NCBI GenBank assembly: GCA_016713645.1
Contig: JADJOU010000041.1
Coordinates: forward strand, 1-24,869
Length of the DNA stretch: 24,869 bases
From: Bacteroidota bacterium
GTDB lineage: Bacteria > Bacteroidota > Bacteroidia > Chitinophagales > JADJOU01
Reading direction: 5' to 3'
Below are positions 15,685-23,149 of the stretch, piece after piece; position 1 is the stretch's first letter; every line of letters begins with the position of its first letter. The notes under the pieces are model-generated. The model had not been told where the DNA came from. It saw only the letters and a program-made list of their open reading frames with translations, and made no database searches. The position numbers were made by a program, and so were the translations under genes.

Positions 15685-16335
15685 TTAATCCTCGAAATGC
15701 ACTTCGCCAGTATCTAAGTCATAATAGGCGCCGATTATGGTTATTTTTTATCGCGAACAAGCTTGTGTAATATGGGGTTGAATTTTTTTAAGGTGGTGAC
15801 GCCGTGGGTGATATTAGCTTGCACAGCTAGGTCTGGATTGGTTTTCAAACTGTCTAAATTTCTTTTCCTCGTCTTCGCGTTTTATATATTCCACGATTTT
15901 TTGAATGTGGTCATAATGTCTTTTATTGTCTGAATTGATAAACGCTTCAATCGCTCCGCACTTTTCATGTCCCAGCACCACGACCAATTTGCAATGTAGG
16001 TGTTCAACGGCATATTCTATACTTCTCAATTCATAATCTCCAATGACATTGCCTGCCGTTCGAATAGTAAAAATGTCACCAAGTCCCTGGTCAAAAATCA
16101 ATTCGGGCGGCACTCTAGAATCCGAACAACTCACGATCGCAGGGAGTTCTGCCCTTTTGAGTTCTCTAATTCGCTTTAATGTCTCATCTGGATGAATGGG
16201 GAAGCCACTTGTAAATCGCTTATTTCCCGCCTTTAATTTTTCTAATGGAAGAAGGTCTTTTTCATTTTTATCTGTCGTCCCCTGCTTGCAGGAGTAGATA
16301 GAAACAATGAAAATAAGGAATAGTATTTTTTTCAT
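15685..16335 (-). pseudogene. Beta-class carbonic anhydrase lipoprotein, C-terminal frameshifts
   Basis: Interconverts CO2 and bicarbonate. The start has a lipoprotein signal (LIFIVSIYSC, Cys near 16), so this copy is envelope-anchored, unlike the usual cytoplasmic enzymes. Zinc ligands are visible: CSDSR (Cys-x-Asp-x-Arg) near residue 70 and GHEKCGA (His-x2-Cys) near 122; GNVIGDYELRSIEYAVEHL lies between. The open frame ends early (FENQSRPSCAS). Joining frames near 15856-15861 and at the T6 run 15744-15749 restores NLDSLKTNPDLAVQANITHG, LVRDKK and the family-typical ending IIGAYYDLDTGEVHFED with stop 15687-15685, total about 216 residues. All catalytic residues lie upstream of the lesions. 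Confidence 0.88.
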
Positions 16336-16355
16336 GGTTTGAGAAATGGAAAGGT

Positions 16356-16970
16356 TTAGTTCAGTTTAATTGTTTTTAGAATATCTCTAAATTTCGGATC
16401 TTTTAAATTGCTCTCGTCTTGTTTTTGTGCCGACTCTATCATATAGTAGTAATTGCCTTTGTCAATCATATACATTTCAGAACAACTCAAATATTCTTTT
16501 CCTTCTTTTGTTTTTAATGAATAATAAAACTTTATATAAGTTGCAGTTATTCCATCTAGTTTTATTTCTATTGGACCTTCTTGAACTTTAAAGTTTGCAA
16601 ACAACTTTTCAAATTGAGGGATGATAATATTCAAAATTTCAGTGAGCGATTTACCTTTTAAGTTTCCATAAGGTCTTGTATTAATCTTAATGGATGGATT
16701 GAGGTCTTCATAGGGTTCTTTGTACTTTGAAATAAATAAAAAGGGTATAGAAGCGCTCTTTTTTATCATATTATCAAATGCACTGTCTTGGAGTTTAATT
16801 TTATCCAAATTGGCATAGTAATCATCCACAGAATTCACCGTCCAAGTTTTTGGATAATCAATCTGGAAGCCAAGCACCTTATGTTTAAATTGATTTTGAT
16901 CTTGGGATTGAGCTTTTATATAGCCAATTGAAATTAAAAGAATAAGAGATGTTACGATAATGTTCTTCAT
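16356..16970 (-). CDS. Secreted PsbP/DUF1795-like protein
   Basis: Intact, 204 residues. Signal peptide MKNIIVTSLILLISIGYIKA, then FKHKVLGFQIDYPKTWTVNS, the usual start of PsbP-like/DcrB-like domains ('...gfsi.yP..W'). NPSIKINTRPYGNLKGKSLTEIL, IKLDGITATYIKFYYSLK, EMYMIDKGNYYYMIESAQ and a final FRDILKTIKLN match the strand order and the closing 'f..il.sfk' of the family. These proteins bind other envelope components; no catalytic role is expected. It ends 20 bases before the carbonic anhydrase start, so the two probably share a transcript, with this gene first. Confidence 0.8.
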   Translation of the reverse strand: MKNIIVTSLILLISIGYIKAQSQDQNQFKHKVLGFQIDYPKTWTVNSVDDYYANLDKIKLQDSAFDNMIKKSASIPFLFISKYKEPYEDLNPSIKINTRPYGNLKGKSLTEILNIIIPQFEKLFANFKVQEGPIEIKLDGITATYIKFYYSLKTKEGKEYLSCSEMYMIDKGNYYYMIESAQKQDESNLKDPKFRDILKTIKLN

Positions 16971-17001
16971 GAATTAGAAATCGCTTGTTTAATGGATATT
17001 C

Positions 17002-17018
17002 GAGAATGATATATTCTC
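17002..17018. promoter_or_regulatory. Inverted repeat GAGAAT-N5-ATTCTC upstream of the PsbP-like gene
   Basis: Perfect six-base arms with a five-base spacer, about 32 bases before the ATG at 16970. Size and place fit an operator; no regulator is identified. No -7 box was found next to it. Confidence 0.35.
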
Positions 17019-17338
17019 AATATGTATAGTTATTGTTTTATCTATTTGAAAGCCTAATATATCCTGTTTTTTGACAAGCTATCAGTTCAATTAATTCGTT
17101 TTATAGAATTTGAAAATTTAGTTAGTTAAACGAAAATTGATGGATTATAGTTCAAAACCTATCAATCCTTTATATGAGGTCTTCAGCCCAACTTGGTTGT
17201 CTAATTGCTTCTTAAAGTTGAAACTCATTCTTGATAGCAGATCATGCTGTGAATGATACGTGGAATAGAAAGAATAGATTGCTTGTCTCTTGTGCTCTAG
17301 GCAGGGGCTGCAGATGAGTAGGAGCTGTGTTAGAAACA

Positions 17339-17353
17339 CGAGCTACAAGCTCG
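17339..17353. repeat. ACA-loop hairpin CGAGCT-aca-AGCTCG
   Basis: Six-base perfect stem with the same three-base loop as the hairpins at 15181 and 15367. It lies in 17019-17439, where I see no supportable gene; a 64-codon ORF at 17145-17339 has no family features. Confidence 0.6.
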
Positions 17354-17439
17354 CGGTAGCGTTGGGGATGCAGATGGGTAGGCTATATCGTTTAGTTAAG
17401 AGATATTATAGTTTTAATGAGATAATCTTTGAATAATTT

Positions 17440-17712
17440 AAATGTCTTTTTGCCTTCGGCGACTCACTTTTTGCCTTGATGCAAAAAGTAAGTCAAAGAT
17501 CAAGGGCCGTTATAAAAATGACAAAGATCTACGGTACGGATTTTTTCCAGCGCGATTAAAGGTATTTGCCGTTCTCAACAGTTTTTCTATTCTATGGTCT
17601 GTCAATGCAAATACTAAATCGCTAAATGCCTGCAAACGCACAAATCCTCCCCTTGATCTTTAGTCATTTTCTAAAATGGCCCGCTTCGCGAATTTAATAT
17701 TCTAATCTTTGT
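17440..17712. repeat. Three-copy intergenic element, copy 1
   Basis: Plus-strand order: TTTTTGCCTTCGGCGACTCA; hairpin ACTTTTTGC-cttgat-GCAAAAAGT; AAAGATCAAGGG (17495-17506); GCCGTTATAAAAATGAC; a variable middle; the 51-base core 17605-17655; CCCTTGATCTTT (17650-17661), the exact inverse of 17495-17506; AGTCATTTTCTAAAATGGCC. The 12-base arms and the GGCC...TGAC/GTCA...GGCC flanks could fold the whole element into one long stem. ORFs on both strands inside it do not survive in the other copies. Confidence 0.85.
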
Positions 17713-17836
17713 TTTTAATTAACTAAGTGTATACAATCAAGCTAGTTTATCACTCAAATTTTGCAAACGCAATTCCTGCACTATGCAAGGAGAAATGATG
17801 CATAGCGGGGATTACAGACTGTTGAGATACTAAAAA

Positions 17837-18267
17837 TTAACTTATATCATTAGCATCAAAATTCATCATCCATTCAATCCCATATTTATCTCTAAACATG
17901 CCAAAGTATGAGCCCCAAGGACTATCTTCCATGGGCATTTCTATTTGCCCTCCAACTGAAAGTCCATTGAAAATTTTATCCGCCTCTTCTCTGCTCTCTG
18001 CGCTGATTGAAATCTTGCTTCTGTTTTCATTTTCGTTGGTTCGACCCATAAATTCAGGCACATCATTGGCCATTAATTTGTTCTTGCCAATAGGCAATTC
18101 AATATGCATGATTTTGTTTGCTTCACTTTCGGCAATCGGAAATTCATCACTTGCCATGTCTTTGAAGCGCATGATTTAAAGAATTCACCGCCGAAAACGG
18201 ATTTGTAAAATAGGAAGGCTTCTTCGGCATTTCCGTTGAAATTGATGTGGGGATTGATGAGTGCCAT
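17837..18267 (-). pseudogene. VOC-superfamily (PhnB-like glyoxalase fold) protein, one frameshift
   Basis: Begins MALINPHINFNGNAEEAFLFYKSVFGGEF, the standard PhnB-like opening. One lost base in the TTT run (plus strand) at 18175-18177 (AAAATC read as AAATC) throws the frame; rejoined it continues IMRFKDMASDEF, KIMHIELPIGKNKLMANDVPE, ISISAESREEADKIFNGLSVGGQIEMPMEDSPWGSYFGMFRDKYGIEWMMNF. Repaired length is about 143 residues, usual for the family. PhnB-like proteins bind metal and small ligands, but their reactions are mostly unknown. No operon partner: the next gene upstream starts at 18548. Confidence 0.85.
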
Positions 18268-18341
18268 ATTTTGTGATGTTGATTTTTGATGTGTTTTGTT
18301 AGGATAAAGAGACTACTCGTCCCAAGCGCTCTGAGTTGAGG

Positions 18342-18548
18342 CTACAGACTAGTAAGAGCGGGACTGCTTAAGATACTAAAAGTCTTATCTATGGGTTTTA
18401 GTTTTTTTGTAACTTTTGTTTTAGGAAGTCTTGTTTGCGCCAACTTCTTTTTTTTGAAAAAGGCACTAATTAATTTTTTATCCTCGAGTGTCAGTGCATC
18501 TTGACTGCCAATAAAGTCAAAGTCTATTTGTTTATCTTTTAGTTTCAT
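18342..18548 (-). CDS. Small lysine-rich protein of unknown function
   Basis: 68 residues from the ATG at 18548: MKLKDKQIDFDFIGSQDALT, LEDKKLISAFFKKKKLAQ, then a basic tail. The first 55 residues have protein-like composition (acidic helix, FFKKKK, TKVTKKLK). The last dozen (LSSPALTSL) come from a repeat-like stretch with AAGCGCTCT...AGAGCGGG (18327-18361), so the stop may be secondary. It lies 89 bases after the DUF1016 nuclease gene, same strand. Function unknown. Confidence 0.45.
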   Translation of the reverse strand: MKLKDKQIDFDFIGSQDALTLEDKKLISAFFKKKKLAQTRLPKTKVTKKLKPIDKTFSILSSPALTSL

Positions 18549-18637
18549 AAACTAATTTATTTAAAATACTTGTTGGTTAATTTTAATGCGATTACAAAAA
18601 ATATATGAAAATATGATTAAATGATGACCAGCGGGGG

Positions 18638-19638
18638 TTATTCACTGTCTAAAATTTCCTTTACTTTATCTTCTAATACTTTTCTGTCAGGCAGATAGAG
18701 TTGATATTTAGAAACGAAAATCTTGTTTGAAATCCCACCCATTGCATATTCTACCAAAAATTCGTGCTTGTCTGCGGCTATAATTATTCCAATTGGTTCA
18801 TTGTCTCCCTCTGTATTTTCCTCTTCTTTAAAATAATTCAGGTAAAGGTTCATTTGTCCAATATCTTGGTGCTTTACCTTTTTTGTTTTAAGGTCAATTA
18901 GCACAAAGCATTTTAAAATACGATGATAAAATACTAAATCAATAAATAGATGTTCATTATCAACAGTAATCTTGAATTGTCTTGCATGAAAAGAAAAGCC
19001 TTTGCCAAGTTCTAATAAGAATTGCTGTAAATTGTCAATGAGTTTTTTCTCCAATCCTCTTTCTTTTATTATTGCGTCCTTAGATATATTTAGGAATTCA
19101 AAAACATAAGGGTCTTTAATAATACTTGAAGTGCCTATTATTTGTCCTTTTTCAGCTAATTGCAAAACGCTCTTTTTGTCCTTACTTAAAGCCAAGCGTT
19201 CAAATAGAGCAGAATCAATTTGTCGTTTCATTTCTCTGAAAGTCCAATTTTCTTCAATTGATTGCTTCTCATAAAAACTTCTCGCCAAGTCGTCTGAAAT
19301 GGTCAGTAGCTCAGCAAAATGGCTCCAACTCAATTTTCCAGACACTGTCTGGAATTTTTGTATTTGATATAAAACTGTCGGCAAAGGTAAATGTTGCTTT
19401 TACTAAAACCTTTTCCAAATCTTGTTTTCAGGTCTTTTGCTAGGCTTGTAAGTAATGAACTTCCATAATCAGCTTTTTCTTTGCCGTGTTGCTCAAACTC
19501 AACGATATGCCTACCAATTTCCCAATTGGCTTTCACCAATTCTGTATTGATTGCTTTAAATGCATTCTCTCTTGCTTTTTGCAATGTAGAGCCAATATTT
19601 TCAAGAAGTTCGTTATATTTATTTTTACTAGGTTTCAT
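18638..19638 (-). pseudogene. DUF1016/YhcG-family PDDEXK nuclease, one frameshift
   Basis: The N-terminal DUF1016_N domain (19638 to about 19360) reads INTELVKANWEIGRHIVEFE, YGSSLLTSLAKDLKTRFGKG, SNIYLCRQFYIKY. After one base is restored in the T5 run (plus strand) at 19355-19359 it runs on as KFQTVSGKLSWSHFAELL, WTFREMKRQIDSALFERLALS. The C-terminal PDDEXK part has FSFHARQFKITVDNEHLFIDLVFYH, CFVLIDLKTKK, and GQMNLYLNYF: the Asp in FIDLVFYH and the D-x-K in LIDLKTK are the likely catalytic set. Repaired length is about 333 residues. The family is common on mobile elements and near restriction systems; its substrate is not established. No modification gene is next to it. Confidence 0.88.
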
Positions 19639-19711
19639 TTTTAATGGTCAAAATTAGTATTTATAAGATATTCTTGTTCCAGTCCTTTTTTATGTTTATG
19701 AATAGTTTTGA

Positions 19712-19846
19712 TTAAAGCTGCCGCACAACCCAATACGTATTTGTAGCATTGCTTTCTATCAAAGTACTGCCAACTTGAAGCCGATAATCAAAACCGGCAC
19801 GAGCGGAGAAGGTAAAGTCGGTCCCTTGATAGGAATCGTGAATCAT
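19712..19846 (-). CDS. Short ORF overlapping the BstA stop codon
   Basis: 44 codons from an ATG that overlaps the upstream stop (ATGA at 19846-19843): MIHDSYQGTDFTFSARAGFD, then YRLQVGSTLIESNATNTYWV. Composition is protein-like and less AT-rich than its surroundings, and the tail resembles the end of a beta-rich secreted protein. It could be a coupled small gene or the 3' scrap of a larger gene joined here by deletion. 19640-19711 has nothing else. Confidence 0.3.
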   Translation of the reverse strand: MIHDSYQGTDFTFSARAGFDYRLQVGSTLIESNATNTYWVVRQL

Positions 19847-20383
19847 GTCCAATAATTTCGTTTTTTTGCTTCTGTAATATGCGTCAGGTGATGGTTGCTA
19901 TGCCATGCATAATTGCCGATGTTTTCTATAATGCTGATGGTCTTTCCATATTCGGGATGAATAAAGCTTCTTTCAAGTTCTTGGTCGGTCAAATTGTTTA
20001 ATAAAACAGCCCATCTCGCATGGATTCCCTCGATCATTTTTAAGGATGGATGAATAGGCATGTTTTTGGTGTCGTGCAATTCGACCCAGCGGTCTTGAAA
20101 AATAGGGTTTTATAATGGGTTGGTCTTCTGTAAGTGTTAGTTTTAATCTTGTTAATGCATTCATATGACTGTCTGCGCAGTGGTGAATCACCTGTCTAAT
20201 CGTCCAGCCTTCAGGTCGATAAGGCGTGTCGAGTTGCGCCTCGGTCAAAATGAATCACTTCAATAGTTAGCCTTAAGGGAAATGAAGAAATATCAGCTAT
20301 CCACTTTTCTGTGATTTCTTTGGTTACGTGGGTTGGATAGTCAAACTTCCCGATGGAAATTTTAATTTTTCTATGTCTATCAT
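19843..20383 (-). pseudogene. BstA/YfiT-type (DinB_2) bacillithiol transferase-like protein, three frameshifts
   Basis: The start at 20383 gives MIDIEKLKFP, then in other frames IGKFDYPTHVTKEITEKWIADISSFP, then LTEAQLDTPYRPEGWTIRQVIHHCADSHMNALTRLKLTLTEDQPIIKPY, and finally DTKNMPIHPSLKMIEGIHARWAVLL, FIHPEYGKTISIIENIGNYAWHSNHHLTHI. This is the YfiT/BstA pattern: metal-binding His in IHHCADSH and in WHSNHHLTHI. Lesions are near 20350 (C run), 20246-20250 (T run) and 20098-20102 (T5). Repaired length is about 179 residues. Family members can move bacillithiol or act as metal-dependent hydrolases; Bacteroidota often make bacillithiol, but the activity here is inference. Confidence 0.8.
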
Positions 20384-20449
20384 GAGGGCTTGATTTTGAT
20401 TGCTACTATTCGTTTGAATTCTTCAGTCAGGATGAATAACGATATCTTA

Positions 20450-20492
20450 TTTCAAAATTAATGGATTTTGCGAAAGGTGAAATTATTCTTTA
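20450..20492 (-). repeat. 43-bp promoter-like repeat, copy 2, upstream of the BstA-like gene
   Basis: On the minus strand TAATTTTG (20460-20453) is a -7 match, with TTTC 18 bases upstream and the same TTTCGCAAAATCCATTA spacer as copy 1 at 15001-15043. The BstA-like ATG is 70 bases downstream, so a promoter role fits well here. Confidence 0.6.
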
Positions 20493-20629
20493 TAGTCGAT
20501 GAAATTGCTCAATGGTATGTGGAATGGGTAGAAGGAGACTACTCGTCTCGTGCTCTCTTAGCAGGGCTGTAGACACTTATGCAATATCGATACGTTAAGG
20601 AAAACTAATTTTATTGAGGGACAATTCGG

Positions 20630-20917
20630 AGATTTTGAATTTCAAGTTGCCTTCGGCGACTCACTTTTTGCCTTGATGCAAAAAGTAAGCAAAAAGATCA
20701 AGGGCCGTTATAAAAATGACAAAGATCTACGGTACGGATTTTTGCTCGCGCGATTAAAGGTATTTGCTGCTATCGATAGTTTTTTCAATTCAATGGTCTC
20801 TCAATGCAAATACTAAATCGCTAAATGCCTGCAAACGCACAAATCCTCCCCTTGATCTTTAGTCATTTTTCTAAAATGGCCCGCATTGCGCATTTCGGGC
20901 GTTTCCTAATGTTAATT
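20630..20917. repeat. Three-copy intergenic element, copy 2
   Basis: Nearly the same as copy 1 from TTGCCTTCGGCGACTCACTT onward: hairpin with CTTGAT loop, AAAGATCAAGGG at 20693-20704, core 20804-20854, inverse arm CCCTTGATCTTT at 20849-20860. The middle differs (TGCTGCTATCGATAGTTTTT). It is followed by GGTCGGTGTTTCCTTAACTT, which also follows copy 3 in similar form, so the repeat unit may extend to about 21010. Confidence 0.85.
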
Positions 20918-21064
20918 AATTAGTATTGATTAAGGGCTCTTTTTTGAAGACTTGTCCAAATACTAAAAACCCTTTTCAAAAAGGTCGGTGTTTCCTTAAC
21001 TTAACGACATTGGTCGAGTAGGAGCGGGGGGCTGTGAATATGCGTCAGCGATAGCCCGCTTCGC

Positions 21065-21110
21065 GTCTTTGCGGCCAACGAGCCGCAATCTCTCCGCCTA
21101 AAGAGCGGAG
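21065..21110. repeat. Hairpin pair GCGGC-N6-GCCGC and CTCCGC-N7-GCGGAG
   Basis: Two perfect short stems joined by AATCT. The flanks GTCTTTGC and GCAATCTCTCCGCC recur at 21793-21834, where the first hairpin is replaced by the 19-bp palindrome. Confidence 0.75.
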
Positions 21111-21163
21111 ACTTAGGACAGCTGGAATAAAGCAAATTTTAGTTTTTATACTTCATGCTTTTT

Positions 21164-21595
21164 TCACACAGTGACTTGCTGTTTAAATAGAATAAACTCT
21201 TTTTGTTGTGGTCCGAAGTAGTTTTTGTCGAGCTTTATGTTTCTAATATCCAGTTCAATATTACTTTCTATGGGCAAATCCCAATCACCTTCCCAGCAGC
21301 TATACAATTCAATGTTTTCCGTCAAAGTCATTTCAGTTATAAAGTCGATGAGTTTTTGAGGGGATTTTTTATTCATATCTTCTTCTGGATCGTCAAAATC
21401 ATTGCTGTCAAATAGCAATCCGCAGGAACAAGATGTATCAGAGCCAACGTAGTAAATATTTGTCTTCGTGAATTTTGGTCGCAAGGCAGTGGCTTCTTCT
21501 TCGCTGGGTTGTTCAAAATAGATATCTGTCTCGTTAGCAACGAAAGTCCCAAGTTCCAATTCCTTATTTGTCCCGATGTAAACTGCTAAGCACAT
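21164..21595 (-). CDS. Small conserved protein of unknown function (MCLAVYIG start)
   Basis: Intact, 143 residues. It opens MCLAVYIGTNKELELG and later has IYYVGSDTSCSCGLLFDSND, with a Cys-Ser-Cys-Gly turn. The MCLAVYI start and 'yyvGs..gCsCGf' segment occur together in a recurrent family of small cytoplasmic proteins without known function; the Cys cluster suggests metal or redox chemistry. The rest is acidic (EEDMNKK, NIELYSCWEGDWDLPIES). It stands alone between two repeat zones, which is the setting of a transferred or retained orphan gene. Confidence 0.75.
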   Translation of the reverse strand: MCLAVYIGTNKELELGTFVANETDIYFEQPSEEEATALRPKFTKTNIYYVGSDTSCSCGLLFDSNDFDDPEEDMNKKSPQKLIDFITEMTLTENIELYSCWEGDWDLPIESNIELDIRNIKLDKNYFGPQQKEFILFKQQVTV

Positions 21596-21960
21596 TGTTT
21601 TCTATTGAAGAAATTATTCCACCAACCTTTTATTCGTTCAAAATTAAACCATTTGATTTTAATTTATTTGAAAAGCACTTAAATGAGCCCCGCTGCGTGT
21701 CTCCGTGCAGCGGAATAGATTGCATCGTGCTGTAGTTTTTATTTTGTCATTGAACCAAAGTTATTAGTGCGCGAAGCGGTTACTTCGGGATCGTCTTTGC
21801 TCCCTACACTGTGTAGGGACGCAATCTCTCCGCCCAAAGAGCGGAGTCGATATTGAGCTAATATTAAGTCGCTCGAAAAGGAGCTTATACTACACCTAGC
21901 ACAGCTATTTAGTTAAGTTAAGATAAATTGATTTTTAGTAAAGATGCAATTAGGATTTTG
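21596..21960. other. Intergenic hairpin-rich stretch
   Basis: No gene. Holds CCGCTGC-N10-GCAGCGG (21690-21713), the GCGCGAAGCGG stretch at 21770, the 19-bp palindrome at 21801-21819, and CTCCGC-N7-GCGGAG (21828-21846). The dense perfect stems with unrelated sequences but common joints are typical of the repeats in this window. Confidence 0.6.
21801..21819. repeat. 19-bp palindrome, copy 2, in place of another hairpin
   Basis: Sits between GTCTTTGC and GCAATCTCTCCGCC exactly where 21073-21084 has GGCCAACGAGCC. Identical to copies at 11991, 22116 and 22245. Confidence 0.9.
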
Positions 21961-22115
21961 AATGATCTTTTTGCCTTCGGCGACTCACTTTTTTTATTCA
22001 TTCTTCTAATTGTAAAGTATTGTATTCATTAGCTACGCGATCTTGAAAAAAAAGTAAGCAAGAGTGGGATGCGCTAGCATAAGCATAGCAGAAATCAAGG
22101 CCGTTATAAAAATGA

Positions 22116-22134
22116 TCCCTACACTGTGTAGGGA
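22116..22134. repeat. 19-bp palindrome, copy 3
   Basis: Lies inside element copy 3 between AAAAATGA and CTCGCGCGATTA; copy 2 of the element has CAAAGATCTACGGTACGGAT plus six bases at that point. Confidence 0.9.
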
Positions 22135-22244
22135 CTCGCGCGATTAATGGTATTTGCTGCTATCGAAAAATTTTTCAAATCTTTGGTCTGTTAATGCAAA
22201 TACTAAATCGCTAAATGCCTGCAAACGCACAAATCCTCCCCTTG

Positions 22245-22263
22245 TCCCTACACTGTGTAGGGA
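22245..22263. repeat. 19-bp palindrome, copy 4
   Basis: Lies directly after the 51-base core (CCTCCCCTTG) and before TTAGTCATTTTTC; the other two elements have ATCTTT there. Confidence 0.9.
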
Positions 22264-22411
22264 TTAGTCATTTTTCTAAAATGGCCCGCATTGCGCATAT
22301 CGGGCGTTTATTAAATCTAATAAATTAACTCTAATATTCTGGCTCATTCATAATGGTCTATGTTTCCTTAGCTTAACTACATTAGACTCAGGACAGCAGC
22401 GGCTTGTCCGT

Positions 22412-23074
22412 TCATATTGTCAACGTTAATACATGTCCAACGTGGTCGCTTAATTTTTTGTCTCCGTTCCAAGTTTTAATTTCTATTTGTTTGTTTGCGA
22501 TAAAGTCGTTACTCAAAACAATATGGTCAACTGTGTCAGCAATGTTGGCAGTCGTGTTTGTCAGTCCGTAATTTGTAAATGCCTCCACAAGTGTTTGTCT
22601 AGCCTTTTTACTTGGCCAAGGTCGTCCTGAAAATGTTATATTGAAGTCGCCTGCAATACAAATCTGTCTGCCAGGAAATATCTTTTCAAAGTCTGTAAGT
22701 TGTCCGTTGAGGTCATTGTTGAAACGCGGTTGACGATTTGCAAAAACCCCAATTATAGAACCGTAAACGGTCAATATTCCATACGGTGTTTCAATATCTG
22801 TGCAAACGGCTGTATAACTGTCAAAAGTTTTGTACTGCGTATTCGTCTTATACTTTGTCAGAATGCACACTCTAATTTCGCCATCGCTATATTTAATGCC
22901 TTCAAAGTTGTTCGGTAAAAGGTCAGTAGAAACACAAGTATAGTTGTCAAGTTGGATGTTGGAACTTGTTTCAGTCAGCACCAAAATATCAGCGTCAATG
23001 TCAACTAACTTGTCGTGTATTTGCTGATTTTTTCGCTTCTCAAGTCTCTGTAAATTCCAAGTGGCTATTTTCAT
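22412..23074 (-). CDS. Endonuclease/exonuclease/phosphatase (EEP) family protein
   Basis: 220 residues, intact, from the ATG at 23074 (MKIATWNLQRLEKRK); the open frame extends to 23122 with a TTG, but MKIATWNL is the normal start. EEP signatures in order: IATWNLQ (metal/phosphate site), LVLTETSSN (Glu metal ligand), YGSIIGVF, CIAGDFNITF (Asp/Asn), DTVDHIVLSN (Asp-His) and LSDHVGHVLTLTI (catalytic His near the end). All catalytic motifs are present, so it should be an active Mg-dependent nuclease or phosphodiesterase. It follows the PLD-like gene by 75 bases on the same strand; a shared transcript is likely. Its substrate cannot be told from sequence. Confidence 0.9.
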   Translation of the reverse strand: MKIATWNLQRLEKRKNQQIHDKLVDIDADILVLTETSSNIQLDNYTCVSTDLLPNNFEGIKYSDGEIRVCILTKYKTNTQYKTFDSYTAVCTDIETPYGILTVYGSIIGVFANRQPRFNNDLNGQLTDFEKIFPGRQICIAGDFNITFSGRPWPSKKARQTLVEAFTNYGLTNTTANIADTVDHIVLSNDFIANKQIEIKTWNGDKKLSDHVGHVLTLTI

Positions 23075-23149
23075 TTTGTAGTCAGTTGTTGTTGGTTGCA
23101 GTTTCCGTAAAATCACCGACAACTTTCCGCAGATTTGAGATGGGCATGG

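Larger units (their letters stand above)
21950..22320. repeat. Three-copy intergenic element, copy 3, with two palindrome replacements
   Basis: Begins TTTTTGCCTTCGGCGACTCA like the others, but the CTTGAT hairpin is replaced by about 60 unrelated bases (22000-22060). GCCGTTATAAAAATGA is then followed by palindrome copy 3 instead of the 26-base middle. The core 22194-22244 is identical to copies 1 and 2, and palindrome copy 4 replaces the ATCTTT of the right arm. AGTCATTTTTCTAAAATGGC follows unchanged. Confidence 0.85.

Noticed and set aside
17145..17339. Minus-strand ORF of 64 codons
   Set aside because: No domain, signal or neighbour supports it, and its start lies next to a repeat hairpin.
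17442..17663. Plus-strand ORF of 73 codons (…CKRTNPPLDL)
   Set aside because: It lies wholly in the three-copy repeat and is not kept open in copies 2 and 3, so it is not a protein gene.
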